Below are positions 48,821 to 58,135 of a stretch of DNA of 64,000 bases, piece by piece. Both the position numbers and the translations under genes were made by a program. Within the stretch, counting starts at the first letter, position 1, and the number at the start of each line of letters is the position of its first letter. Under the pieces are notes generated by a model. The model did not search any database, was not told the origin of the DNA, and was given only the letters and a program-made list of their open reading frames with translations. The stretch lies in the NCBI GenBank assembly GCA_035627615.1, contig DASPLL010000087.1:62001-126000 (forward strand), given 5' to 3'. This DNA is from BRH-c25 sp035627615. GTDB lineage: Bacteria; Bacillota; Clostridia; Lutisporales; Lutisporaceae.

Positions 48821-50407
48821 TCAAAACAATGCTGAAGCGGTTTCGACCAGCCTGATAAATTCTATCCGGTAGCCTTCCTTATCGTCTCCCATAGCTTCCC
48901 TTGCATTGGCTAAAACGCTTTCAAAGCTTGCACTGCCTTTATATTCCGAATCCCTGAGCAGCAGTCCGAATTCGGCAACTGCCGCTGCGAACCTGAAATT
49001 ACCGGAGGCCTCTGCTTTATAATCCTTTTCAGTTATGCTTTGAACCAGCAATTGGCTTTCGTCTGCTTCAGGCAGCTTATATCTCAGCTTGACATTCATC
49101 CAGTCATTACTGTCCTTCAGAGAAACCTGCTGGAACTGCAATTGGTCTACACCGGCCGTATTTTCATCTGAGCCGGCAGGTACTATTTCATAAAAGGCTG
49201 TGACAGAATGCCCTGCTCCCAACTCACCGGCATCCTTCCTGTCGTCATTGAAATCTTCCTTGTTCATTACCCTGTTTTCATAGCCTATCAGGCGGTAAGC
49301 CTTTACTTTCGCAGGATTGAATTCTACCTGAAGCTTAACATCCTTGGCAATGGTGTATAGTGTGGAACCGATCTCATTTACAAGCACTTTTTTTGCTTCA
49401 AACAGGCTGTCGATATAAGCGTAATTGCCGTTTCCCTTGTCAGCAAGCATTTCCATCTTGGAATCCTTCAGGTTGCCTGTTCCAAATCCGAGTACCGTCA
49501 GGAAGATGCCCTCCTGTCTTTTTTGTTCAATGAGTCTGGTCAGTTCACCTTCGCTGCTGACACCTACGTTGAAATCACCGTCGGTAGCCAGTATTACACG
49601 GTTATTGCCGCCTTTTATGAAGTTTTGCTGTGCCGTTTTATAAGCAAGCAATATGCCTTCTCCCCCTGCAGTAGATCCGCCTGCTTCCAGCCCCTCTATA
49701 GCAGCAAGTATCTTATCCTTGTTATTGCAGGAGGTCGGTTCCAGGACCATACCGGCAGAGCCTGCATAGACAACTATTGATACTTTGTCATTCTCACCCA
49801 GCTGGTTTACCAGCATTTTGAAAGCTGATTTGAGCAAAGGCAGCTTGTCGGGATCCTGCATGGAGCCGGAAACATCCATCAGGAAAACAAGGTTATTATT
49901 GAGCTTAACATCAGTCTCAAGCTTTTTACCCTGCAGCCCCAGCATAACAAGCTTGTGCGCGCTGTTCCAGGGACATTCCCCCACTTCCCTGGTGATCGAG
50001 AAAGGCGCATTTCCCTCAGGCTGCGGATAGTCATAAGTAAAATAATTTATCAGCTCTTCTATCCTGACTGCATCCTGAGGCGGCTTTTCTCCGCTGCTTA
50101 TGAAGCGCCTTATGTTGCTGTAGGATGCCGTGTCGACATCGATTGAAAAGGTTGACAAAGGAGTATTGATACTCTCAAAAAACCTGTTGTCCGCGATGTA
50201 ATTATATTCCTCTGTGTTGAATTCTGTACCTGATTCTGTTTCCGCTAGCATTTCATCATATGTGACAGTGATGTTGCTGCTGTTGTATTGTGGTGCTGAC
50301 ATGGCCGGCTGTGCTTCCGCCGTCTTTTTTGCACAGCCCGGAAACAGCAGCAATAATACAAGTACCAGAGCTAAAGACTTTTTCTTGAACCATACCTTTC
50401 TCTTCAT
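48821..50407 (-). CDS. Lipid-anchored VWA-domain protein (YfbK type)
   Basis: A 528-residue lipoprotein. The signal VLVLLLLFPGCAKK carries the lipobox FPGC. The N-terminal domain (FFESINTPLSTFSIDVDTASYSNIRRFI) and VWA domain with the MIDAS motif FLMDVSGSMQDP, VILATDGDFNVG and LTVLGFGTGNLKDSKMEMLADKGNGNY match YfbK-type proteins, and the C-terminal part is of the DUF3520 type. The frame is open to 50425, but ATG 50407 (MKRKVW) follows GAGGGGG. It would bind a metal and a partner on the outer face of the membrane. Its role is unknown. Confidence 0.9.
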   Translation of the reverse strand: MKRKVWFKKKSLALVLVLLLLFPGCAKKTAEAQPAMSAPQYNSSNITVTYDEMLAETESGTEFNTEEYNYIADNRFFESINTPLSTFSIDVDTASYSNIRRFISSGEKPPQDAVRIEELINYFTYDYPQPEGNAPFSITREVGECPWNSAHKLVMLGLQGKKLETDVKLNNNLVFLMDVSGSMQDPDKLPLLKSAFKMLVNQLGENDKVSIVVYAGSAGMVLEPTSCNNKDKILAAIEGLEAGGSTAGGEGILLAYKTAQQNFIKGGNNRVILATDGDFNVGVSSEGELTRLIEQKRQEGIFLTVLGFGTGNLKDSKMEMLADKGNGNYAYIDSLFEAKKVLVNEIGSTLYTIAKDVKLQVEFNPAKVKAYRLIGYENRVMNKEDFNDDRKDAGELGAGHSVTAFYEIVPAGSDENTAGVDQLQFQQVSLKDSNDWMNVKLRYKLPEADESQLLVQSITEKDYKAEASGNFRFAAAVAEFGLLLRDSEYKGSASFESVLANAREAMGDDKEGYRIEFIRLVETASALF

Positions 50408-50922
50408 AATTAAATTCCCCCTCATAAGAATTTAATTAATAGACGAAAGATATAGAAAAAAGTTCCATATTTCAGGTGCAGTTCACAGGTGTCCTAACAA
50501 CGAACAAAAGAATTAAATTGGAAAATATAAAGTGCCAGGCTTTATAAAGCCTGGCACCGGTTTAGTCTGTTAAAGCCGGGATAATATGCTCCTTAATCAG
50601 CGTCCACCTATCACCAGGATTCATCAGGTGTGCCCCTGCGGTGGAATACTTGAAAGCTCCGATACTCCCTTATATCGAAGCGTTTTGGTAGAATTATGCA
50701 TACAATCCCCAAAATTGGTTGATGCGGGATGTAAAAAGTAGTAATATTTAATATGATTTCCAGTATGCTGGAACTGACAAGATCATTGCATTGTGTCTAA
50801 ATATAGCCGGAAAAAATATTATTAATAATTTTTGTATAAAAAAAGGAAGTCACATTTCCAAATTATACGTATATATTTAAGGGACTATTGTATGAACTAT
50901 TGAAAGAACAGAAGGTGAATAA
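50408..50922. other. Intergenic stretch with dispersed repeats
   Basis: No gene. It contains the 26-bp perfect palindrome at 50532-50557 and, near 50475-50515, a segment (AGGTGTCCTAACAACGAACA) resembling the one at 42566 inside the IS remnant. The rest is AT-rich. Confidence 0.45.
50532..50557. repeat. 26-bp perfect palindrome
   Basis: GTGCCAGGCTTTA followed by its exact complement. The arms match those at 48782-48807 and, partly, other GTGCCAGGCAC-like motifs in 42.5-55.8 kb. Confidence 0.85.
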
Positions 50923-53421
50923 GTGGCTATCATTATTAAATTCACACTCAGGAATATCAGAGAAAAGAAGCTCAGGACGTTTTTGATCCTTCTTTCCATT
51001 ATCCTGTCCTCTGCTTTGTTTTTTGCATCGACGGCTATTTCTACAACAGTGGAAAAGATGATAATGGAGCAGGTGCGAAAGTATATCGGCAGTGCTGATA
51101 TTACAATAAGTGCGGGAGAGCAGTCAAAGACAGGCTTTATTTCTCCGAATTTACTGGATAATTACCAGGGAGGAGTGAAATATGCCGTTGGTATTGTGTA
51201 TGGCAGCGGAGAGTACAAGGCAAAGGGTGAGACTGCCCAATTGACAATACAAGGTATTAACCTTGAAGATCTGGACAGGATGAATCCAATAATACTTAAC
51301 CAGCAGTATGAACTGGAACCCTTCAAAGGAAATAAGGCTGTCATCGGGAAGGGAATGGCGGAAAAATACGGTTTAAAGCCCGGTGATTCAATGGGCATCA
51401 ATATGCAGGGCTTCAAGAAGTGGTTTATAGTCTCGGGAATCTCGCAGCCTGTAGGACCTTTTGCAGAGAATGAAGGGAATATATATATTGTCGTACCCAG
51501 GGAAACAATGGCAAGCCTTTACGGTAACAACGGAAAGGTGCATGAAATATATGTAGGCCTTGAGGACCCTTTACAACAGGATATGATGGTGGAGGAGCTT
51601 ACCAAGGCTTATCCCATGTACAGGGTCGGACCTACCATATCAAAAGCAATGGTAAAAAGCGAGACCCAGCAGATATCTGCAATGTTTCTGGTTATTGTTG
51701 CATTTGTTCTGATTCTCAGCATGTTTATAATTTATACCTCTTTCAAAGTGATTATGGCAGAGCGCCTTCCTGTAATAGGAACCTTCCGCAGCATCGGTGC
51801 AACTAAAAAAATGACTAACTGTGTATTAATGATTGAAAGCATGATATATGGAATTCTGGGCGGAGTACTGGGAGATATTCTGGGAATAAGCATTTTGAAG
51901 CTGATGATAAAGCAAATCACACCTCCATGGATGGCCGGCATCGATATTCAGGCATATTATACCTTCGGGCAATTGATCATGGGCTTTTGTGTCGGCCTGG
52001 TTCTGGCATTGATCAGCTCCTTTTTACCTATCAGAAGGGTGGCCAGGATTCCAATAAAGGATATTGTATTGAATTCCATAGAGAAGAAAGCTAAAAAGAA
52101 GCGGCGGAAGGCTGTATGGGGTATATTGTTCTTAGCCATAGCCATTATAGGACCCAGGGTTGTGCCCGAAAATATAGCAATAGCTGCAGATGTCATATGC
52201 ATGTTCCTGCTGGTGCCTGCTGTTGTGATGCTTGTGCCCTATATAACAAATGGTTTTCTAAAGATATTTCAAGCTATATATCTGGGGGTTTTCGGGAATG
52301 AAGGAATACTTGCCGCTCAAAATCTGAGGGACAATAAAAACAATTTGAACAACATCATTCTATTGGGGATGTCCATTTCAGTACTTCTGATGATTAACAC
52401 CCTGAGCCAGAGCATAATTAATGACATGGTAAATTACTACAAGGATTATAAATATGATATAGTCTTCTGGAACTGGCCTATGGACCGTTCCACAGAAAGC
52501 AGGCTTCTTTCCGTAGATGGAGTTCAGGATACATATGGGGTATATCAAAAATACGGCGGCACACAGGTTATGGGAAAAGATACGGAAATAATGAGTATAT
52601 TAGGGATTAACAAGATCAAAACACTTGATTATATAAACCTGGACATTGAGGGTGATATAGACAAGCTGGTGCAGGAGTTGGACGAAGGAAGAAATATCAT
52701 CGTTACCAATATATTTAAAGATGAATATGGAATTCGGGAAGGAGATTATTTAAAGCTAAAAACAGAAAAGAGTGTTCTGGAGTATAAGGTGGTAGGGTTT
52801 ATGGAATCAAACCGCTTTGACGGCAAATATGCGCTTGTTGGCGAGCGTTACCTGAAATCCGATATGTCGGTGAAAGAGTACAGCGATATATACATAAAAA
52901 TAGATAAAGACTCGGAAGAGGTAGTGAAAAACATTAAGGAAAGATTCAAAAATAGAGAACCATGGGTCAGATCAATGAAACAGATGATGGAAGAAAATAT
53001 GGAAGCAAACAACAGGATTCTGGGAATATTCAATGGCTTTGGGATCATGGCTCTGGTTATCTGTGTTTTCGGTGTTTTCAACAATCTGATAATAAGCTTT
53101 ATTGACCGCAGGCGTTCATTGGCTATTATGCGCTCAGTCGGAATGAATAAAAGGCAGACGCTGAAAATGATATTTATTGAGGCATTCACTGGTGGGTTGA
53201 TAGGCGGAATGATAGGCATCATAATCGGGTTGCTGCTTGTAATGAATGTGGAAATGGTGATTGCGGCCTTAGGAGGCTCTATAAAGAACTTCATACATAT
53301 TTCATGGATCTCACTGGCTGCCTCCATGACTGCAGGAGTTGCTATAACCATAGCTGCATCCGTAGGGCCTGCATTAAAGTCCTCAAAGCTCAACATAATA
53401 GAAGCCGTTAAATATGAATAG
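50923..53421 (+). CDS. FtsX-type ABC transporter permease
   Basis: An 832-residue membrane protein with two FtsX-like modules. Residues ~1-230 have the anchor and outer domain (KKLRTFLILLSIILSSALFFASTAIS, then the extracellular part), followed by three membrane helices near 245-355 (SMFIIYTSFKVIMAERLPVIGTFRSIGATKK), another unit near 390-480, a second outer domain, and three final helices (ALVICVFGVFNNLIISFIDRRRSLAIMRSVGMNKRQ). The start is GTG with AAGGTGA. The next gene is an adaptor protein, but no ABC ATPase gene is present on either side. Confidence 0.9.
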   Translation: MAIIIKFTLRNIREKKLRTFLILLSIILSSALFFASTAISTTVEKMIMEQVRKYIGSADITISAGEQSKTGFISPNLLDNYQGGVKYAVGIVYGSGEYKAKGETAQLTIQGINLEDLDRMNPIILNQQYELEPFKGNKAVIGKGMAEKYGLKPGDSMGINMQGFKKWFIVSGISQPVGPFAENEGNIYIVVPRETMASLYGNNGKVHEIYVGLEDPLQQDMMVEELTKAYPMYRVGPTISKAMVKSETQQISAMFLVIVAFVLILSMFIIYTSFKVIMAERLPVIGTFRSIGATKKMTNCVLMIESMIYGILGGVLGDILGISILKLMIKQITPPWMAGIDIQAYYTFGQLIMGFCVGLVLALISSFLPIRRVARIPIKDIVLNSIEKKAKKKRRKAVWGILFLAIAIIGPRVVPENIAIAADVICMFLLVPAVVMLVPYITNGFLKIFQAIYLGVFGNEGILAAQNLRDNKNNLNNIILLGMSISVLLMINTLSQSIINDMVNYYKDYKYDIVFWNWPMDRSTESRLLSVDGVQDTYGVYQKYGGTQVMGKDTEIMSILGINKIKTLDYINLDIEGDIDKLVQELDEGRNIIVTNIFKDEYGIREGDYLKLKTEKSVLEYKVVGFMESNRFDGKYALVGERYLKSDMSVKEYSDIYIKIDKDSEEVVKNIKERFKNREPWVRSMKQMMEENMEANNRILGIFNGFGIMALVICVFGVFNNLIISFIDRRRSLAIMRSVGMNKRQTLKMIFIEAFTGGLIGGMIGIIIGLLLVMNVEMVIAALGGSIKNFIHISWISLAASMTAGVAITIAASVGPALKSSKLNIIEAVKYE

Positions 53422-53477
53422 GGAGTGGGCGTATGGGAAATATCAACAAATGTAAAAGACGGAAGGGTGTGGGGATA

Positions 53478-54536
53478 ATGAAAAGAATATTAATTACTGT
53501 ATGCTTTATAGTAATGATCCTGCTTACAGCAGGGTGTCAGAAAAAGAATGCGGAAAGTACAATTGCCGAGCAGCCGCCGGAACAGGCAAAGGCTCCGGAA
53601 CAGCGGACCGTTCAGGCCTTTGGAGTAGTCAAGACAAAACAGGTAAAAGGGATCATGCTGGACTTACCTGCTTCCATTGCAAAAGTGCATGTACAGGAGG
53701 GGCAGCAGGTAAAAAAGGGTGATGTATTGATTACACTAAGCTTAAAGGAAATTGAAGAGCAGATCAAAGAGAAGGAAGACTCCCTGAAAGTTGCCAGACT
53801 GGAATTACAGAAGCTTTTGGAGGATGTAGGTGATAAGAATAATGAGAATATCGATAACGATCCTGAAATCATACAGGCGAAAAACAATCTTGATAAGATT
53901 CAGATAGAATATGAGAAGCTTGAAAAGGATCTGAAGAATAAAGAAATCATGCTCAAAAACGGAGCTATACCGCAAAATGAATTTGACGATTCTAAAACCA
54001 TACTGGAACAGAAGCAAAAGGAAGTTGAGAGCGAAAAGATAAGCTTGGAGGACCTGAAAAACAAGCAGCGGATATCAAATAATAAGAATGCACTGGATGT
54101 AGAAATTAAAAAGCAGAATGTAACTTCACTGCAGTCACAGCTTCAAACGTTAAATGACAAGATTGCGGAAAGCGGAATCATAGGCAATGAAATTATATGC
54201 GATATTTCCAACGGAGTCATTGAAAAAGTCAATAATGCTGCCGGTGACCGGCTAAATGCCGAAAAACAGGTCATGAGCATTCTTGATCTGGATACGTTGA
54301 TCGTGCAGGCCAATGTGGCTGAAGACTTTATTAAGGATATAAAGGTAGGAAGCAAGGCAGTGATCAGTCCTTTGGCCAACCCGGAAAAGGAATATGAAGG
54401 AACGGTATCAAGGATATCCAATATGGCAGTGGTTGAAAACGGGGAAACAGTGGTGCCTGTGGAAATAGCCATCACAAAGGTTGATAATTTTCTGCTGCCC
54501 AATTTTAATATAAATATAAAGATTATTTTACCTTAA
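53478..54536 (+). CDS. Periplasmic-type adaptor (MFP/HlyD) lipoprotein
   Basis: A 352-residue protein of the membrane-fusion type, as MacA-like proteins. The N-terminus VCFIVMILLTAGC is a lipobox signal. A lipoyl-like half (KVHVQEGQQVKKGDVLITLS), a long coiled coil (residues ~85-205, Glu/Lys-rich) and the second half plus beta-barrel (ISNGVIEKVNNAAGDRLNAEKQVMSILDLDTLIVQANV) follow. I start at ATG 53478 (GTGGGGA before it); the frame is open to 53433. It overlaps no gene but follows the FtsX-type permease by about 55 bases, and works with it. The ATPase would have to come from elsewhere. Confidence 0.88.
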   Translation: MKRILITVCFIVMILLTAGCQKKNAESTIAEQPPEQAKAPEQRTVQAFGVVKTKQVKGIMLDLPASIAKVHVQEGQQVKKGDVLITLSLKEIEEQIKEKEDSLKVARLELQKLLEDVGDKNNENIDNDPEIIQAKNNLDKIQIEYEKLEKDLKNKEIMLKNGAIPQNEFDDSKTILEQKQKEVESEKISLEDLKNKQRISNNKNALDVEIKKQNVTSLQSQLQTLNDKIAESGIIGNEIICDISNGVIEKVNNAAGDRLNAEKQVMSILDLDTLIVQANVAEDFIKDIKVGSKAVISPLANPEKEYEGTVSRISNMAVVENGETVVPVEIAITKVDNFLLPNFNINIKIILP

Positions 54537-54748
54537 CCAAGCTTGGTCTCGAATGCCAGGCACCTTTTCTCCCTAAAAGCTGGAAAAAAGGCTTCTGATG
54601 ATATATAATACTTATGGAAGTTATATTCAGGGGAAAATAGATGTGCAATACAGCATGTTTACCTGCAAGATATTGTTAAGGCTGTCTGTGTCATCGGTAA
54701 TGTGTATAAGTGAATACATGGCACGGAAGATAAAGAGGTGAGGATAAC
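54537..54748. other. Gap with a GCCAGGCACC repeat remnant
   Basis: ATGCCAGGCACC near 54555 is one of the dispersed motif copies. No gene is seen. Confidence 0.35.
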
Positions 54749-55063
54749 TTGGATTCGTCAACATGGATCGCAATATATCTGCCGTTGTATGTAATATTTT
54801 TCATCATAATCCCGCAAAGACGCAAGATGGAAAAGGCAGTAATTCTGAGAATAAGGAAGAGAAAGGAAGAAACAGCAATGACCAACGAGTTGATAAAAAA
54901 GTACATAGGTAAGGAATGCAAGATATCTACAGGTTCATTCGGGACAAACGTAGAAGGAAAAATACTTGATGTAATTGAGAACTGGCTTGAAGTTGATACT
55001 AGAAAAGGGAAAGAGCTTATAAATGCAGAGTTTATCCAGAACATTAAAATCAAGGAGATCTAG
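54749..55063 (+). CDS. Small membrane-anchored protein with RNA-binding-like C-terminal segment
   Basis: A 104-residue protein with one N-terminal membrane segment (WIAIYLPLYVIFFIIIPQ), a basic linker and a C-terminal beta-rich part (IGKECKISTGSFGTNVEGKILDVIENWLEVDTRKGKELINAEFIQNIKI) that looks like a small barrel of the Lsm kind. The start is TTG 54749 with AGAGGTGAGGA. The family resembles small DUF proteins of Clostridia; name not certain. The TAG stop is supplied by the left edge of repeat copy 2. Confidence 0.65.
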   Translation: MDSSTWIAIYLPLYVIFFIIIPQRRKMEKAVILRIRKRKEETAMTNELIKKYIGKECKISTGSFGTNVEGKILDVIENWLEVDTRKGKELINAEFIQNIKIKEI

Positions 55064-55167
55064 TGATTATTAACACAACAACTTTCTTGCCTTTCATAGC
55101 ATTAATAATCACAACCTTGATTCAGTGCCTCGCATGCTCAAGAAGGGATATACTTCACGAGGCACTA
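55060..55167 (-). repeat. 109-bp two-hairpin repeat element, copy 2 (inverted)
   Basis: Reverse complement of the element at 36946-37054 with about 9 differences and one outer base changed (CACTAT instead of CACTAG at the far end). Both hairpins are kept, though the second has 11 paired bases. Its inner edge CTAGTG supplies the TAG stop of the small membrane protein at 54749. It lies between two converging genes. Confidence 0.9.
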
Positions 55168-55198
55168 TTTGGGCTGGAAAGGTAATGAAACACTTAGG

Positions 55199-55678
55199 TT
55201 AGTCAATGACTAACCTTTTTTCAACCTTACCTCCGGGACCGTTATAATGAAGTGAATAGGTACTGCTTCCGGGCAATGGGAAGATCAATACGCCGATTGC
55301 CTGTTTATCCGGTTCCAAAGTAATTGGTTTCAAACATTTCTGCATGGAGTTTGTTGCTTTAGTATCATAACTGACAGCGGTTTTACCGGGAATTGATAAC
55401 GTAAAGTCGCCAGGCTCTATTTGTGTGGCAGTTGAGCCCGAATTGACAAGCTTTATATATACCCATGTATATTGTAATTCTCTATCAGCAGGGTAAATGG
55501 GCCTGCCGAAATTGTGGATCACTGCTTCTGATTTCATTACTCTTGCCACTGCTATGCCCAGCATATCTTTGGTGTATTCGTATTTGCCCATGTTTTCCCT
55601 ATCCATTTTCCCGCGTATCATTAATGCAGCAGGCATAAAAACTATAAGAATAATAAGCAGTACTGCAGCCTTCCTCAT
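55199..55678 (-). CDS. Membrane-anchored protein with DUF4352-like outer domain
   Basis: A 159-residue protein with one N-terminal segment (AAVLLIILIVFMPAALMIRG) and an outer beta-sandwich (GIAVARVMKSEAVIHNFGRPIYPADRELQYTWVYIKLVNSGSTATQIEPGDFTLSI, TLEPDKQAIGVLIFPLPGSSTYSLHY) of the DUF4352 type. I start at ATG 55678 (MRKAAV) after AAGGAGTG; the frame is open from 55687. Function unknown; such domains often occur on exported signalling or stress proteins. Confidence 0.75.
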   Translation of the reverse strand: MRKAAVLLIILIVFMPAALMIRGKMDRENMGKYEYTKDMLGIAVARVMKSEAVIHNFGRPIYPADRELQYTWVYIKLVNSGSTATQIEPGDFTLSIPGKTAVSYDTKATNSMQKCLKPITLEPDKQAIGVLIFPLPGSSTYSLHYNGPGGKVEKRLVID

Positions 55679-55871
55679 ACTGATCACTCCTTAAAACCTG
55701 ATGACATAATTATAGCATAAATTGGGAGCAGGTGTCAGGCCGGAGCTTTCCTGGGGCTTCAATACTGGTGTGTCAGGCATTTTAACAGGTTTTTCCGTTG
55801 ATTGCTGGAAAAATATGTGATACTATAAAATGAGTGGGGCCAAGAATGCTGCAGTTCAGGGGGGTGACGAT

Positions 55872-56480
55872 ATGCTCAAGGTATTTCAGGTGTGTTTCGC
55901 AACGGGTGTTCTGTTTTCCATATTGACTTTTCTAATGGGGAGAATATCGGATTTTACTCATATGGGAGCCGATGCCGGAGTTGATTCCGGCTTTGATGCA
56001 GACACGGATATGAGTTTGGATGGGGATGCAGAGCTGGACGTATCTGTTTCGGGGGAAACATCGGAGCTTCCGGTTTCACCGTTGAAACCAATTGTTATAA
56101 CGACATTTGTGACGGTTTTCGGTGGAGTCGGTATGATTTGTACAATAAATGGACTTCTACAGGCGGCGTCAGCAGTTATTGCATTGGTTTCAGGCGCTGC
56201 GGCAGCATTTTTACTACACCGCTTTATTGTCGTCCCTCTTTATAGGGCGCAGAATACCAGTGCTATTTCCCAGAAGAGGCTGCTGGGTGCCATGGCAAGG
56301 GTCACACTGGCAATCAAGGGAAGCCGGTTCGGGAGAATAAGCTACACTGTAGGCGGCAATACATACAGTGCTCCTGCAAGATCTATCGATAATGAGGATA
56401 TTGAAGGGGGGATTCCGGTAGTTATTATAAATATCGAGAAAAACACTTTTTACGTAAAAAGGATAAAAGGAGGCTATTAA
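55872..56480 (+). CDS. NfeD-like membrane protein
   Basis: A 202-residue protein with three membrane segments, a long acidic region (GADAGVDSGFDADTDMSLDGDAELDVSV) and a C-terminal OB-like beta domain (ISQKRLLGAMARVTLAIKGSRFGRISYTVGGNTYSAPARS) typical of NfeD proteins that accompany flotillins. I take ATG 55872 (MLKVFQ) after GGGGGTGACGAT. It is directly followed by the flotillin gene. The pair should form a membrane microdomain complex. Confidence 0.85.
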   Translation: MLKVFQVCFATGVLFSILTFLMGRISDFTHMGADAGVDSGFDADTDMSLDGDAELDVSVSGETSELPVSPLKPIVITTFVTVFGGVGMICTINGLLQAASAVIALVSGAAAAFLLHRFIVVPLYRAQNTSAISQKRLLGAMARVTLAIKGSRFGRISYTVGGNTYSAPARSIDNEDIEGGIPVVIINIEKNTFYVKRIKGGY

Positions 56481-57998
56481 ATGGATTTTGGGGCCATAAC
56501 GATTGCTGTAACTATTGTAGGTGTAATAGTTCTGCTGATATTCAGCATTGCCCTTATGTGGCGCAAGGTTTCACAGGATAAGGCTCTGGTTGTTACCGGT
56601 CTTAAGAAAAGGGTGATCTCAGGCGGAGGCGGCCTGGTTATCCCGTTGTTTGAGAAAACTGATATTATTTCTCTTGAGAACATGAAAATAGAAGTGAGGA
56701 TCGACGGTGCCCTGACAGGACAAGGTGTCAACATCAGAGCGGACGGTGTTGCCGTATTGAAGGTGAAATCTGATGAGGAATCAATATTGGCTGCCGTTGA
56801 GCAGTTCAACACCGGAAAAGAGAAAGAGACCATCGATGTGATAAAGGATACGGCAAAGGACGTATTGGAAGGAAAGCTGAGAGAGATAGTATCAAAGCTG
56901 TCTGTTGAAGAAATATACAAGGACAGAGAAAAATTCGCATCCCAGGTACAGGAGGTTGCTGCTGTAGACCTGGCGGAAATGGGCCTGGAGATAAAGGCTT
57001 TCACTATAAGGGACATTTCTGATGCCAACGGTTATCTTGAAGCTCTGGGTAAGAAAAGGATCGCCGAAGTAAAGAGAGATGCCAATATTGCTGAGGCTGA
57101 GGCAAATATGGAAACCAAGATAAAGACAGCCGATGCCACCCGTGAAGGTGAGGCGGCGAGACTAGTTGCCGAAACCCAGATAGCTGAGTCCACAAAGGAA
57201 AAGGAGCTGAAGGTACAGGCCTACAGGAAGGATCAGGAGACCGAGAAGGCGAAGGCCGACCTGGCTTACGAGATAGAAGCCAGCAAGGTGCAGCAGGAAG
57301 TGGAAGCGGAGAAAATGAAGGTCCTCATCGTCAAGAAGCAAAAGGAAATTGAACTGGCGGAAGAGGAAATGAAGATACAGATCGTCAGGAAGCAGAGAGA
57401 GATAGAACTGGCCGAGCAGGAAGCCCTCCGTATGGAAAGGGCGCTGGAGGCCACTATAATAAAACAGGCTGATGCTGATAAATACAGTATTGAAAAGAGA
57501 GCTGAAGCAGATAAGTACAGTGCCGAGAAGAGGGCGGATTCAGACAAGTACAAGGAAATACAAGGTGCAATGGCAGTAGCTGAGGCTATAAAGCTTAAAG
57601 GTCAGGCAAGTGCGGAAGCAAAACGTGCCGAAGGTATGGCAGAAGTCGAGATCATCAGGCTCAAGGGTATTGCCGAGGCTGAAGCTATGGCTAAGAAGGC
57701 TGAGGCATTCAAACAGTACAATGATGCTGCGGTAACGCAGATGATAATTGAGAAGCTTCCTGAAATAGCAAAAGCTGTTGCTGAGCCGCTTGCAAAAACC
57801 GAAAAGATCGTTGTGGTCGATTCGGGGAGCGGGCAGGGAAAAGGTGCTGCAAGGGTTTCCGGTTACGTTACGGACATATTGGCGTCACTGCCCGAAACCG
57901 TCAATGCCCTGACGGGAATCAACCTTAATGATGTTCTGAAAAGGGAAGATAAGCAGGAGATAAGAGAAGTTAAGATTGAAGAGCCTAAGGATAAATAG
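56481..57998 (+). CDS. Flotillin-like SPFH-domain protein
   Basis: A 505-residue membrane scaffold protein. Residues 5-25 form a hairpin anchor (AVTIVGVIVLLIFSIALMW). The SPFH domain follows (GLKKRVISGGGGLVIPLFEKTDIISLENMKIEVRIDGALTGQGVNIRADGVAVLKV), then a very long helical part (residues ~180-440) rich in Ala, Glu and Lys, with repeated AEAxA units (SIEKRAEADKYSAEKRAD). Homologues of YuaG/FloT organise membrane rafts. The start follows AAAAGGAGG. It overlaps nothing but is 1 base after the NfeD-like gene. Confidence 0.95.
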   Translation: MDFGAITIAVTIVGVIVLLIFSIALMWRKVSQDKALVVTGLKKRVISGGGGLVIPLFEKTDIISLENMKIEVRIDGALTGQGVNIRADGVAVLKVKSDEESILAAVEQFNTGKEKETIDVIKDTAKDVLEGKLREIVSKLSVEEIYKDREKFASQVQEVAAVDLAEMGLEIKAFTIRDISDANGYLEALGKKRIAEVKRDANIAEAEANMETKIKTADATREGEAARLVAETQIAESTKEKELKVQAYRKDQETEKAKADLAYEIEASKVQQEVEAEKMKVLIVKKQKEIELAEEEMKIQIVRKQREIELAEQEALRMERALEATIIKQADADKYSIEKRAEADKYSAEKRADSDKYKEIQGAMAVAEAIKLKGQASAEAKRAEGMAEVEIIRLKGIAEAEAMAKKAEAFKQYNDAAVTQMIIEKLPEIAKAVAEPLAKTEKIVVVDSGSGQGKGAARVSGYVTDILASLPETVNALTGINLNDVLKREDKQEIREVKIEEPKDK

Positions 57999-58030
57999 GA
58001 AGGCCATAGATTGAATAGAATATGATAAGG

Positions 58031-58070
58031 CGGCCGGGGTGTTTGTGAATTACTCCGGCCGTTTTTTATT
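58031..58070 (+). terminator. Terminator after the flotillin gene
   Basis: CGGCCGGGGT pairs with ACTCCGGCCG (one G-T) across 11 bases, followed by TTTTTTATTT. Confidence 0.85.
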
Positions 58071-58135
58071 TAGTTTTGGCAAAAAAGGGAACAATTTATT
58101 TTTATTTTCGCCTAATAGTGTTATGAAATGATCCG

